Source of the DNA: Rhodothermales bacterium
GTDB lineage: Bacteria; Bacteroidota; Rhodothermia; Rhodothermales; JANQRZ01
Direction of reading: 5' to 3'
Assembly (NCBI GenBank): GCA_039944855.1
Contig: JBDUXZ010000041.1
Span: forward strand, 1-44,379
DNA length: 44,379 bases
Below the pieces are notes generated by a model. The model did no database searches and was not told the origin of the DNA. It worked only from the letters and a program-made list of their open reading frames with translations. The position numbers were made by a program, and so were the translations under genes. Below, piece by piece: positions 6,233 to 14,233 of this stretch. Position 1 is the first letter of the stretch; the number at the start of each line of letters is the position of its first letter.

Positions 6233-8023
6233 TCAGAGCAGCCGCCCCGACCGCAGGCAGCGCTCCAGCCACTCCTGTTTCTTCTCGAGTTCGCCGAGGC
6301 TGAGATCGCCCTGCGACTTCGCGAGGCGGAGCTTGGCGCGGGCGTGGATCTCCCGGACGTCCACGCTGAGGCCGCGCCCCTGCAGGAAGAACGACAGCTC
6401 CGACGCGAGCCGGGCGCACTCCTGCCGCAGCTCCCGCTCCCGCTTGTTCACGTCGATCACCTGCTCCGCCTCCGGCTCCGGCGCGGGGATCTCGCGGTGA
6501 AAGGTGCTCGACGAGCGGACGTAGCCGGGGAAGAGCTCGAGGGAGTGCGTGCGGATGTCGCGGTGCTGCACGCTCGTGAGTTCCCACGGGGACTGCTCGC
6601 TCGGCGCGGCGGCCGGGGCCTCGCGCGCGGCCTGCTGCTTCCGCATCTTCACGCCGATCTGCTCCTCGGCCGTGATCCACTCCAGCGTGTGCACCACGTC
6701 GGAGTCGTTCGCGGCGTAGATGTCGCAGCGGTTCTGATCGTCGGAGAACCCGTCGAAGTAGCGCATGCCGCGGAAGACCTGCTGCATCGTCTTCGAGTAG
6801 GCGCGGACGAGGTCGGCTTTGACGATGACGGAGATCGGCTTGATGTCGGTGCCCTCACCGATCATGTCCACCTGCACCATCACGTCGAGCCGGCCGTCGC
6901 GGTACTGCTGCAGCAGGTCCTCGCGCTCGGGCGCCGGCACGTCCTGCCCGATGCGGGCGCTCGCGAACGCGGGGAAGCGGGCGCGGACGAAGTCGAGGAT
7001 CGCGGCGGCGTGGCGGTTGCTCATCCCGATGACGAGCATCTGGTGGTTGCGGAACGGGCCCTTCGCCGCGTGCCCGGAGCGGACCATCTCCTGCTGCAGC
7101 GTCTTCCGCTTCTCGGCGAAGCGCTCGAACGCCGGCCCGAGGAGCGTCTCGAGGTAGACGTCGTGAAAGCGGAGCTTGCGCCGGGCGAGGTAGACGTCGA
7201 CCTCCTTGCTCGTCCGCCCGAGTTCCGCCATCGCCGAGAGCGACATCTCGACCTCCTCGCCGGTGTCGCCGCGCACGAGCTTCAGCCGGTAGTCGACGAC
7301 GTGGGCGTCGACGCGCTTGAGGATCTTTCCCTCCTCGTGCGCATCGCGCATCGTGACTTCGTGGAGCGCCTCGTAATACTGGTCGCCGTCGTCGCCGACG
7401 TGGAAGGGGACGCCGAAGAGGGTCTTGTTGTCGCTCCGCATCGGCGTGCCGGAGAGGGCGACACTCGCCGTGTGGGGGAACTGCTCGATCTTCTGCGCCC
7501 ACAGCCCGTCCTCGGAGAGGTGGTGGACTTCGTCGAACACGAAGAGGCAGCGCCCGCGCCGCGTGTATTCGAGGAGGGCCCGGTGCCCGCCCTCGCCACT
7601 CGCGTACTGGTACGTCGTGATGATGATGTCCGTGCTCAGGTTCTTGAGGAAGACGCGCTCGGAGTCGGCGATGCAGAACGAGAGGGGCGGCGCGCCGAGG
7701 TGGCGGAAGACCTCGGCGAGTTCGTCGGGGTCGGCGTACTGGTCGCGGAGGTTGCCACGGGGGACGAAGACGACGAGCTTGTCCGCCACGCCGAGCGCGC
7801 GTGCGACGAGAAACGAGGCGAGCGCGGTGATCGTTTTCCCGTAGCCGGGGACGAATACGCCGAGGTGGTTCGTCTCGCCGCGCTCGAACGCCTCGGCGAG
7901 CTTCGTCAGGAATGCGGCCTGCCCGCGCCGGAAGCGGAATCCGTGGGAGAGCGTGATGCCGGGGAGGCCGTCGGTCGGGGCGTGCGCGGGGGGGACGGGC
8001 GGGAGGCGACGGGCAGTGGACAT
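6233..8023 (-). CDS. orphan SF2 DEAD/DEAH-type helicase
   Basis: 596 residues from ATG 8023 (MSTARRLPPV); an in-frame ATG at 8071 adds 16 Pro/Cys-rich residues and is less likely. Superfamily 2 motifs in order: FRFRRGQAAFL (Q-like entry), Walker A VPGYGKT, FVPRGNLRDQY (Ia), TTYQYA, Walker B DEVHH, SGTP (III), GEGTDI (V) and motif VI QQVFRGMRY, where Phe replaces the usual Gly of QxxGRxxR. The two RecA lobes are separated by about 130 residues with EVDVYLARRKLRFHDVY. The last 90 residues are coiled-coil-like and charged (NKRERELRQECARLASEL). It resembles the ResIII/type III restriction helicase group, but no methylase or nuclease gene is adjacent. Substrate is unknown. It is divergent from the zinc-ribbon pair. 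Confidence 0.85.
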   Translation of the reverse strand: MSTARRLPPVPPAHAPTDGLPGITLSHGFRFRRGQAAFLTKLAEAFERGETNHLGVFVPGYGKTITALASFLVARALGVADKLVVFVPRGNLRDQYADPDELAEVFRHLGAPPLSFCIADSERVFLKNLSTDIIITTYQYASGEGGHRALLEYTRRGRCLFVFDEVHHLSEDGLWAQKIEQFPHTASVALSGTPMRSDNKTLFGVPFHVGDDGDQYYEALHEVTMRDAHEEGKILKRVDAHVVDYRLKLVRGDTGEEVEMSLSAMAELGRTSKEVDVYLARRKLRFHDVYLETLLGPAFERFAEKRKTLQQEMVRSGHAAKGPFRNHQMLVIGMSNRHAAAILDFVRARFPAFASARIGQDVPAPEREDLLQQYRDGRLDVMVQVDMIGEGTDIKPISVIVKADLVRAYSKTMQQVFRGMRYFDGFSDDQNRCDIYAANDSDVVHTLEWITAEEQIGVKMRKQQAAREAPAAAPSEQSPWELTSVQHRDIRTHSLELFPGYVRSSSTFHREIPAPEPEAEQVIDVNKRERELRQECARLASELSFFLQGRGLSVDVREIHARAKLRLAKSQGDLSLGELEKKQEWLERCLRSGRLL

Positions 8024-8124
8024 GCAGGCGGGAACGCAGGGCGGGGCGGGCGGGGACGCAACATACCACACCGCGACGGGGTGCGGAAGCGGGGCGACGG
8101 CGAAGCTTTTCGCAACACGAAACC

Positions 8125-8182
8125 GGACCGGAAGCGGTCCCGGAAGCGCTTCAAGATTAACTCTGTGTTCAGGAAGCGCTTC
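8125..8182. promoter_or_regulatory. cluster of palindromes between helicase and zinc-ribbon genes
   Basis: GGACCG-GAAG-CGGTCC (8125-8140) is a perfect 6-base inverted repeat. GGAAGCGCTTC occurs at 8142-8152 and again at 8172-8182, each containing the perfect palindrome GAAGCGCTTC, spaced exactly 30 bases (about three helical turns). Between them is an AT-rich stretch, AAGATTAACTCTGTG. The array lies about 100 bases upstream of the helicase ATG and about 75 bases upstream of the zinc-ribbon ATG. It could be an operator shared by both genes. Confidence 0.5.
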
Positions 8183-8255
8183 GATTGCCGCCGTGCGGCA
8201 ACACCCGTCGATACCCCTCGTTGATGCGCTTCCCCACTACGAAACTCCCGTTGTT

Positions 8256-8441
8256 ATGAACATCATCCGCTATATCGACCGCGTCCTCTGGGCGACCCGC
8301 ATGGGCTCGATCACGACCCCGACCCACTGGGGCCGCTGCTCGCACTGCGACGAGACCCTGCCCTGGGTCACCCCCACGCAGAACGGCGACCTCTGCTGCA
8401 CCCGCTGCGGCCACGACCAGTCCCACCCCTCGAACGGCTGA
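8256..8441 (+). CDS. 61-residue zinc-ribbon protein, copy 1
   Basis: 61 residues from ATG 8256 (MNIIRYIDRVLW). Two CxxC knuckles, Cys28-Ser-His-Cys31 and Cys48-Thr-Arg-Cys51, frame a short beta hairpin with PWVT, which is the layout of a zinc ribbon. An extra Cys47 precedes the second knuckle. The first 24 residues are basic and amphipathic. The next gene codes for a paralog of exactly the same length with 27 of 61 identical positions and no gaps, which strongly supports both being real genes despite their size. Zinc ribbons of this kind bind nucleic acid or partner proteins; the specific role is unknown. The gene lies divergent to the helicase across a palindrome cluster. Confidence 0.75.
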   Translation: MNIIRYIDRVLWATRMGSITTPTHWGRCSHCDETLPWVTPTQNGDLCCTRCGHDQSHPSNG

Positions 8442-8500
8442 CAGCGAGACGGGCGCTCCTCTCTCCCCGTTCTTGCCGCCCTTCACGAACCCGCACCGAG

Positions 8501-8686
8501 ATGAACCTGCTCCGCGACTTCCGCCGCGCGCTCCGCGCCGGCCGTGCCACCGCCTTCCACGCCCATGCCTACTGGGGCCGCTGCTCGCACTGCGAGACGA
8601 CCGCGCCGTGGGTCACGAACGTGTGGACGGGCGAGTACCGCTGCACCCAGTGCGGCCACGACCAACTCAGCTCGAACGACGCCTGA
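8501..8686 (+). CDS. 61-residue zinc-ribbon protein, copy 2
   Basis: 61 residues from ATG 8501 (MNLLRDFRRALRAGR). Conserved with copy 1 at the same positions: WGRCSHC (25-31), T-PWVT, and CT-CGHDQ (48-55). Cys28, Cys31, Cys48 and Cys51 are all retained, while the extra Cys47 of copy 1 is Arg here, so four Cys suffice for the metal site. The N-terminal helix is more basic (RDFRRALRAGR), which would suit nucleic-acid contact. It follows copy 1 by 59 bases on the same strand, so they are likely co-transcribed products of a local duplication. Function unknown. Confidence 0.75.
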   Translation: MNLLRDFRRALRAGRATAFHAHAYWGRCSHCETTAPWVTNVWTGEYRCTQCGHDQLSSNDA

Positions 8687-8742
8687 ACCGCTGAACTTCC
8701 CGAGCGTTGGCGCGTGTCCACGGCCCACCCACGCCGCCGCCT

Positions 8743-9405
8743 ATGTCCGCTCGCATCGCCCTCGTCGCCGGAGCCACGGGGCTCGTCGGTAGCCACCTCG
8801 TCCGCCGCCTGCTCGACGCCGAGACGTGGGGCCGCGTCGTCACCGTCGGCCGCCGCCCGCTCGACCTCGCGCACCCGAAGCTGGAGCAGCGGACGCTCGA
8901 CTTCGACCGGCTCCCGCACGTCGAGGACTTCCCGGCGTCGCACACCGCGTTCTGCTGCCTCGGGACGACGATCAACGACGCCGGCTCGCAAGAGGCCTTC
9001 TGGCGCGTCGACCACGACTACGTCGTCGCCTTCGCGCGCGCGGCGGTGGCACACGGAGCCGGGCAGTTCCTCGTCGTCAGCGCGATGGGCGCGGACGCGG
9101 GCTCGCGGATCTTCTACAACCGGACGAAGGGCGCGATGGAAGAGGCCATCGCCCGGCTGCCGTTCGAGGCCGTGCAGATCCTCCGCCCTGCCCTCCTCCT
9201 CGGCGAGCGCGACGAGAACCGGCCGGGCGAAAAGTTGTCGCAGCGGCTCATGCAGCCCGTCGCCTCGCTCATGGCCGGGCCACTGCGGAAGTACCGCCCC
9301 ATCAGCGCCGACGCCGTCGCCGCGGCCCTCGTCGCGGCGGCGCAGATCCGCGCGCTCGGCGTCCACGTCTACGAGTCCGACGAGTTACAGCGGGCCGCCG
9401 GTTAA
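8743..9405 (+). CDS. NAD(P)-binding SDR-like oxidoreductase
   Basis: 220 residues from ATG 8743 (MSARIALVAGATGLVGSHL), with the Rossmann glycine motif GATGLVG at 10-16. Further features are VTVGRRPLDL at the second strand, CCLGTTINDAGSQEAF (typical of the YraR/HTATIP2-like atypical SDR group), VVSAMGADAGSRIFYNRTKGAMEEAI containing a YxxxK-like YNRTK, and LRPALLLGER. That group consists of short NAD(P)-binding proteins with poorly known substrates, often acting as redox sensors or oxidoreductases. An in-frame ATG at 8707 is possible but adds a Pro-rich tail with no match. Its stop is 2 bases from the convergent oxyR stop. Confidence 0.85.
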   Translation: MSARIALVAGATGLVGSHLVRRLLDAETWGRVVTVGRRPLDLAHPKLEQRTLDFDRLPHVEDFPASHTAFCCLGTTINDAGSQEAFWRVDHDYVVAFARAAVAHGAGQFLVVSAMGADAGSRIFYNRTKGAMEEAIARLPFEAVQILRPALLLGERDENRPGEKLSQRLMQPVASLMAGPLRKYRPISADAVAAALVAAAQIRALGVHVYESDELQRAAG

Positions 9406-9407
9406 CC

Positions 9408-10331
9408 TCAGAGGTCCGACCGTATCGCTTCGAGCCACGGCTCGACCGTTTCGGTGACGACCTCGACGTAGGCGTCGATGAGCGCGCGCTTGAGGTACGC
9501 CCGACCGTAGACCACCCGCACGTCACGCTTCGGCATGGGCTTGACGAAGGGGCGGACGTGACGCCGCTCCGCATCCCCCATCGGCAAGGTCCCGAGGTAG
9601 GGTAGAAGCGTGACGCCACCCGCCCGGTCGACCATCATCCGAAGCGTCTCCAGATTCCCACTCTCGAACCGGATCGGCCGCGCACTGCCGCTCCCCGTCG
9701 CCTGCGCGCAGAGGTCGCGCACCTGTTCGCGGAAGCAGTGGCCCTCGCCGAGCAGCCACATATCGTCTAGCGAGAGGGCGTGCGGATCCGCCGTATCGGC
9801 GGCGGCGAGCGGGTGGTCCAGTCCGACGTAGGCCACGAAGGGCTCCGTGAACAGCGTCCGCACGACCACCCCCGGCCGCTCCTCCGCCGTCGCGATGAGG
9901 CCCGCATCGAGACGGTCCGTCGCGAGGTGGTCGAGGATGGAGTCCGTCAGGAGTTCGCGGACGACGACGGTGACCTGCGGGTAGCGCGCGGCGAACGGGC
10001 CCGTCACGAGCGGGAGGAGGTAGGGCGCGAGCGTCGGGATCACACCGAGGCGGAGCTCGCCGGCGACCTCCCCCCGCGCCTCGGCCACGAGTTCGCCGAC
10101 GCGCTCGCTCTCGCGCAGCACGACGCGGGCCTGCGCGATCACACGCGCCCCCACGTCGGTCGGGAGCACGGGCTTCCGGCTCCGATCGAAGAGCTGGAGG
10201 CCGAGTTCGGCTTCGAGCTTGTGAATCTGCGCGCTCAGCGTCGGCTGGGAGATGAAGCAGTGCCGGGCGGCCCGTCCGAAGTGGCGGTGCGTGTCGACGG
10301 CGACGACATAGCGAAGCTGGGTGAGCGTCAT
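9408..10331 (-). CDS. oxyR: OxyR peroxide-sensing LysR-family regulator
   Basis: 307 residues. The N-terminal winged helix-turn-helix reads LTQLRYVVAVDTHRHFGRAA, with FISQPTLSAQIHKLEAELG as the recognition region. The C-terminal effector domain contains LLGEGHCFREQVRDLC, placing Cys at 199 and 208, exactly the numbering and spacing of the redox pair of E. coli OxyR (C199/C208). This pair forms a disulfide on H2O2 exposure and switches DNA binding. Divergent from the catalase gene, with an OxyR-like site in the shared gap (10332-10473), so direct control of katA and autoregulation are likely. The assignment is strong; whether it activates or represses katA cannot be read from sequence. Confidence 0.95.
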   Translation of the reverse strand: MTLTQLRYVVAVDTHRHFGRAARHCFISQPTLSAQIHKLEAELGLQLFDRSRKPVLPTDVGARVIAQARVVLRESERVGELVAEARGEVAGELRLGVIPTLAPYLLPLVTGPFAARYPQVTVVVRELLTDSILDHLATDRLDAGLIATAEERPGVVVRTLFTEPFVAYVGLDHPLAAADTADPHALSLDDMWLLGEGHCFREQVRDLCAQATGSGSARPIRFESGNLETLRMMVDRAGGVTLLPYLGTLPMGDAERRHVRPFVKPMPKRDVRVVYGRAYLKRALIDAYVEVVTETVEPWLEAIRSDL

Positions 10332-10370
10332 GGGCGCGCGGGCGGGATCGGGATAGGGTGGAGATAAAGG

Positions 10371-10406
10371 ATAGGCGCACTCTATCTAATCATACACATA
10401 GTCGAT
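10371..10406. promoter_or_regulatory. OxyR-like binding site in oxyR-katA gap
   Basis: ATAG-N7-CTAT is present exactly at 10371-10385, matching half of the OxyR consensus (four ATAG/CTAT elements at about 11-base intervals). Six bases on, ATAC (10392-10395) and CGAT (10403-10406) match the second half at three of four bases each with the same N7 spacing. It lies about 40 bases from the oxyR ATG and 70 to 100 bases from the katA ATG. Confidence 0.65.
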
Positions 10407-10473
10407 TTGACCTATGCGCGATCTGTTCCTACTCTCCTTTCCTCTTTCCCCTCGCCCCAGCTCACGACCGCCC

Positions 10474-12024
10474 ATGGCTACCGACCCGACCAAGAAAGAC
10501 GGCCCCCTCCTCACCACCGCCGATGGCGCCCCCATCGCCGACCAGGAGAACGCGCTCACTGCCGGCCCACGCGGCCCGCTCCTCATGCAGGACGTGGTCC
10601 TCCAAGAGCAGATGCAGCGGTTCAACCGCGAGCGCGTGCCCGAGCGCGTGGTCCACGCCAAGGGCTCTGGCGCCTACGGCACGTTCACCGTCACGAACGA
10701 CATCACGAAGTACACGCGCGCCGCGCTGTTCTCGGAGGTCGGCAAGGAGACCGAGATCTCGATCCGGTTCTCGACCGTCGCCGGTGAGCGCGGTGCAGCC
10801 GACGCTGAGCGCGACCCGCGCGGCTTCGCCCTCAAGTTCTACACCGAGGAGGGCAACTGGGACCTCGTCGGCAACAACACGCCGGTGTTCTTCGTGCGCG
10901 ACCCGTACAAGTTCGCCATGTTCATCCACTCGCAGAAGCGGCACCCGCACACGAACCTCCGCGACGCCGACATGCAGTGGGACTTCTGGAGCCTCTGCCC
11001 CGAGAGCCTCCACCAGGTGACGTGGCTCTTCGGCGACCGCGGCATCCCGAAGACGTACCGCCACATGAACGGGTACGGCTCGCATACCTACTCCCTTATC
11101 AACGCCGAGGGCGAGCGCGTCTGGGTCAAGTTCCACTTCAAGACCGACCAGGGCATCGAGTGCCTCACCAATGAGGCGGCCGCCGACCTCATCGCGCAGG
11201 ACCGCGAAAGCCACCAGCGCGATCTGTGGGAGGCCATCGACAACGGCGACTTCCCGACGTGGACGGCCTACATCCAGGTGATGACGCAGGCCCAGGCCGC
11301 GGAGGTCGACTACAACCCGTTCGACCTCACCAAGGTGTGGCCGCACGGCGACTTCCCGCTCATCGAGGTCGGCACGCTGGAACTCAACCGGAACCCGCAG
11401 AACTACCACCACGAGGTGGAGCAGGCGGCCTACAACCCGAGCTCCCTCGTGCCCGGCATCGGGCCGAGCCCGGACAAGATGCTCCAGGGCCGGCTGATGA
11501 GCTACCAGGACGCCCACCTCTACCGCATCGGCGTTAACTACCGTGACCTGCGCGTCAACCGCCCTCGCGTGCCCGTCCGCAGCTACATGCGCGACGGCCA
11601 GTTCGGCGGCCAGCTCGACGAGGGCACCGGCCACCCGAACTACTACCCGAACTCGGTCGAAGGCGCCCCGCGCCCGGACCCGAGCTACGCGGAGCCCGCG
11701 TGGCACCTCGGCGACGTGACCGTCGAGCGCTACAACTCCCGCGCGGACCACGACGACTTCTCGCAGGCCGCCGCCCTCTACCACCTCATGAGCGATGAGG
11801 AGAAGGAGCGGCTCGTGCAGAGCCTCGCCGGCTCCCTCGCGGGCTGCAAGCGCCAAGAGATCGTCGACCGCCAGTTCGCTCATTTCGACAACGTCGACGA
11901 GGCGTACGGCCGGCGCGTCCGCGAGGCCGTCGCGGCCGTCCGCAGCGGCGGCGACGGGCAGTCGGCCGAGGCCGCGATGGCCGTGCGCGACGCCGTCCCC
12001 GAGGGCCAGGCCCAGCGCGACTGA
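10474..12024 (+). CDS. katA: heme catalase, small-subunit (clade 3-type)
   Basis: 516 residues from ATG 10474 ([15 protein letters not shown]). It converts H2O2 to water and oxygen. Catalytic His61 lies in [14 protein letters not shown], Asn134 in [11 protein letters not shown], and the proximal heme ligand Tyr344 in [15 protein letters not shown]. Length and absence of a C-terminal flavodoxin-like domain fit the small-subunit class. An in-frame ATG at 10414 is rejected because it would place the OxyR-like site inside the coding region and add a Pro/Ser tail. The product has no signal peptide, so it acts in the cytoplasm. It is followed by a hairpin and an ankyrin gene; katB-ankB pairs in Pseudomonas show that such ankyrin proteins can be needed for full catalase activity. 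Confidence 0.96.
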   Translation: MATDPTKKDGPLLTTADGAPIADQENALTAGPRGPLLMQDVVLQEQMQRFNRERVPERVVHAKGSGAYGTFTVTNDITKYTRAALFSEVGKETEISIRFSTVAGERGAADAERDPRGFALKFYTEEGNWDLVGNNTPVFFVRDPYKFAMFIHSQKRHPHTNLRDADMQWDFWSLCPESLHQVTWLFGDRGIPKTYRHMNGYGSHTYSLINAEGERVWVKFHFKTDQGIECLTNEAAADLIAQDRESHQRDLWEAIDNGDFPTWTAYIQVMTQAQAAEVDYNPFDLTKVWPHGDFPLIEVGTLELNRNPQNYHHEVEQAAYNPSSLVPGIGPSPDKMLQGRLMSYQDAHLYRIGVNYRDLRVNRPRVPVRSYMRDGQFGGQLDEGTGHPNYYPNSVEGAPRPDPSYAEPAWHLGDVTVERYNSRADHDDFSQAAALYHLMSDEEKERLVQSLAGSLAGCKRQEIVDRQFAHFDNVDEAYGRRVREAVAAVRSGGDGQSAEAAMAVRDAVPEGQAQRD

Positions 12025-12046
12025 GCCGTCCCCTCCGTCTGAACCC

Positions 12047-12076
12047 GTGGGGGCGATGCGCACGCGTCGCCCCCAC
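12047..12076 (+). terminator. strong hairpin between katA and ankyrin gene
   Basis: GTGGGGGCGA (12047-12056) pairs perfectly with TCGCCCCCAC (12067-12076). The 10-base loop can add a wobble pair and two further pairs, leaving a GCAC tetraloop. CTGTTTGC follows. It begins 22 bases after the katA stop and ends 15 bases before the ankyrin ATG. It is either a partial terminator reducing ankyrin expression or an mRNA-stabilising 3' element. Confidence 0.6.
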
Positions 12077-12091
12077 CTGTTTGCATGTCCT

Positions 12092-12586
12092 ATGCCCGAG
12101 CCCATCGACCTCCAGAACGTCGACTACCACGAAATCGCCCGGCGGGGCGATACCGAGGTGCTCGGCGTCTTCCTCGACGCCGGCCTCAACCCCGAGCTGC
12201 GGAACGAGAAAGGCTATACGCTGCTCATGATCGCGGCCTACAACGACCAGGCGGACATGGTGCGCCTCCTGCTCAATCACGGCGCCGACCCCGACGCGCC
12301 CGACGCCGGCGGCAACACGCCACTGATGGGGATGGGCTTCAAAGGCTACACCGACCGTGCCCGCCAACTCCTCGACGGCGGCGCGAACCCCGACGCTCGC
12401 AACGGCGCGAGCGCGACCGCGCTCCACTTCGCCGCCCTCTTCAATCAGCCCGACCTCGTCGCCCTCCTGCTCGCGCGCGGCGCCGACCCGGCGCTCACCG
12501 ACGCCCAGGGCCGGACCGCCGCCGATTACGCGCGCGGCAACGGCTTCGACGCCATCGCCGAGCAGGTCGAAGCGGAGCGGCCGTGA
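12092..12586 (+). CDS. ankyrin-repeat protein, catalase-associated
   Basis: 164 residues from ATG 12092 (MPEPIDLQNVDYHEIARRGD). It has about four ankyrin repeats with recognisable cores: GYTLLMIAAYNDQADMVRLLLNHGADPD, GNTPLMGMGFKGYTDRARQLLDGGANPD, and ATALHFAALFNQPDLVALLLARGADP, then a capping GRTAADYARGNGFDA. There is no signal peptide, so it should share the cytoplasm with the catalase. Ankyrin proteins next to catalase genes are known in Pseudomonas and relatives, where they support catalase activity, perhaps in heme loading or stability. That role here is an inference from position. The hairpin at 12047 separates it from katA. The convergent aldehyde dehydrogenase ends 9 bases after its stop. 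Confidence 0.9.
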   Translation: MPEPIDLQNVDYHEIARRGDTEVLGVFLDAGLNPELRNEKGYTLLMIAAYNDQADMVRLLLNHGADPDAPDAGGNTPLMGMGFKGYTDRARQLLDGGANPDARNGASATALHFAALFNQPDLVALLLARGADPALTDAQGRTAADYARGNGFDAIAEQVEAERP

Positions 12587-12595
12587 TCGAAGCCG

Positions 12596-14233
12596 CTACT
12601 TCTTGAAGCGCTGGACCAGCTTGTCGATCTGCGCGTCGGGCATGGGGAGGACAGAGGCCGACGGCTTCTCCGGCGGTTTAGCCGGGCTGCCATCGCCACC
12701 GGCGGATGCGCTCGAAACGGGGCTGCTGCCCGCGCGGTCGCGGAGGCGCGCTTCGATCTCGTCCATCCAACTCTTGCCGCCGTTCGATGCGATCTGCGAG
12801 GCCGGACGCCGGGCGCTCGGCGTAGGACGCGGGGCCGAGCGACCGGACGGCTTCGACGCGGCGAGCGGCTCGCCCTGCGGCGAGTTCAGCGGGGCCGTCT
12901 CGAAGGCGAGGCGCTTCACGTTGAGCAGGTGCATCGGCGAGATGTTGTCGCTCGTGATCGAGCCGCCGATCGTGCCGGGGCCGAGCGTCATCGCCGGGAA
13001 CAGCGCCGTCGTCAGCCCGACCGAGCCGAGCGCGGCGACGGTGTTGACGACGATGCGCATCGACGGCTTTTCGAGGGCGAACCGCTCGATCACGTGCTGG
13101 CTCTCGGCGTGGACGGCGAGCGTGTGGCCTATCCCGCCGAAGTGGAGGATCTCGATGCACGTCTCGCACCCCGCCTGCCACCCGTCGGCGACGTAGAACG
13201 AGAGCACCGGCGCGAGCGTCTCCATCGAGAGCGGCTCCTCGCGCCCCACGGCGTCGACCTCGGCGATGAGCGCTTTCGTGCCGTCGGGGACGGAGAACCC
13301 GGCCATCTCGGCGATCCGCTTCGGGCTCTGCCCGACGATGTCCACGTTGAGGTGGCGGCCGTCGGGCGCGACGGTCTTCCGCAGCTTCGCCGTCTCAGCG
13401 TCGGAGCAGAAGTGGCCGCCGCGCTGCTGCAATTCCTTCTTCAGCTTGTCGCGGATCGGGAGGTCGGCGACGACGGAGCGCTCGGTCGAGCAGAGCGTGC
13501 CCCAATCGAACGAGGTGCCCGTGAGAATGTCGGCGGCGGCCTTCGCGAGGTTCGCCGAGCGGTCGACGTAGGCCGGGACGTTCCCACTGCCGACACCGTA
13601 GGCAGGCTTCCCCTTCGAGTACGCGGCACGGACCATCGCCCCGCCGCCCGTAGCGAGGATGACGTCGGTGTGTTTGTGTTCGAGGATTTCGTTCGTCCCT
13701 TCGAGCGTGACCTCGGTCATGCAGCCGAAGAGGCCCTCGGGCGCGCCCGCCGCATACGCCGCCTCGGCGACGACGCGGAGCGCCTCGGCCGTGCAATTCT
13801 TCGCGCGGGGGTGCGGGCTCATCACGATCCCGCACCGCGCCTTCGCCGAGATGATGGCTTTGTACATCGCCGTCGCCGTCGGATTCGTGCTCGGGATCAG
13901 CGCGGCGACAACGCCCATCGGCGTGGCGACCTTCCAGATTTTGCCGTCCTCGGACTTCTCGATGACGCCGGCGGTCTTCATCCCGCGCATCCGTTCGTGG
14001 AGCGTGCGCGTGGCGAAGAGGTTCTTCTCGCGCTTGCTCTCGGGCTTGCCGAAGCCGGTCTCGTCGTGGGCTAGCTGCCCGAGCCGCATCGCCTCGCCCG
14101 CGCCCGCCTCGCACATCGCATCGACGATGCGGTCGACCTGCTCCTGGCTGGCGGTGGCAAACTGTTTCTGCGCGGCGTGCGCCCGCTGCAAGAGGTCGCG
14201 GGCTTGTTGGATCGAGCGGAGGTCGGCGTCCAT
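12596..14233 (-). CDS. acylating aldehyde dehydrogenase with unusual C-terminal tail
   Basis: 545 residues from ATG 14233 (MDADLRSIQQARDLLQR). CoA-acylating aldehyde dehydrogenases (EutE/PduP/AdhE-N/SauS group) turn an aldehyde, CoA and NAD into acyl-CoA and NADH. Family features are TPMGVVAALIPSTNPTATAMYK, HPRAKNC, the nucleotide region ILATGGGAMV, and the catalytic Cys248 in DWGTLCSTE. The usual enzymes end near residue 460. Here about 90 more residues follow: a Pro/Ser/Ala-rich linker, a short amphipathic helix (WMDEIEARLRDRAG), another linker, and a final helix (DAQIDKLVQRFKK). Such linker-helix tails resemble encapsulation peptides of microcompartment enzymes, but no shell gene is in this window. 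A longer in-frame start at 14455 is rejected. The physiological aldehyde is unknown. Confidence 0.85.
   Translation of the reverse strand: MDADLRSIQQARDLLQRAHAAQKQFATASQEQVDRIVDAMCEAGAGEAMRLGQLAHDETGFGKPESKREKNLFATRTLHERMRGMKTAGVIEKSEDGKIWKVATPMGVVAALIPSTNPTATAMYKAIISAKARCGIVMSPHPRAKNCTAEALRVVAEAAYAAGAPEGLFGCMTEVTLEGTNEILEHKHTDVILATGGGAMVRAAYSKGKPAYGVGSGNVPAYVDRSANLAKAAADILTGTSFDWGTLCSTERSVVADLPIRDKLKKELQQRGGHFCSDAETAKLRKTVAPDGRHLNVDIVGQSPKRIAEMAGFSVPDGTKALIAEVDAVGREEPLSMETLAPVLSFYVADGWQAGCETCIEILHFGGIGHTLAVHAESQHVIERFALEKPSMRIVVNTVAALGSVGLTTALFPAMTLGPGTIGGSITSDNISPMHLLNVKRLAFETAPLNSPQGEPLAASKPSGRSAPRPTPSARRPASQIASNGGKSWMDEIEARLRDRAGSSPVSSASAGGDGSPAKPPEKPSASVLPMPDAQIDKLVQRFKK

Noticed and set aside
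4623-6500. 625-residue plus-strand open frame opposite the YceI genes
   Set aside because: It is a shadow of GC-rich minus-strand genes: runs of Arg, Gly and Ala with no domain. The minus-strand frames have signal peptides and YceI motifs.
8707-8742. Earlier ATG of the SDR-like gene
   Set aside because: Adds only a Pro-rich 12-residue leader before the canonical start of the Rossmann strand.
10414-10473. Earlier ATG for the catalase
   Set aside because: It would add a Pro/Ser-rich leader and start immediately beside the OxyR-like site, leaving no promoter room.
10462-12105. 547-residue minus-strand frame opposite the catalase
   Set aside because: Antisense of a well-supported catalase; Val/Ala/Arg-rich, no domain.
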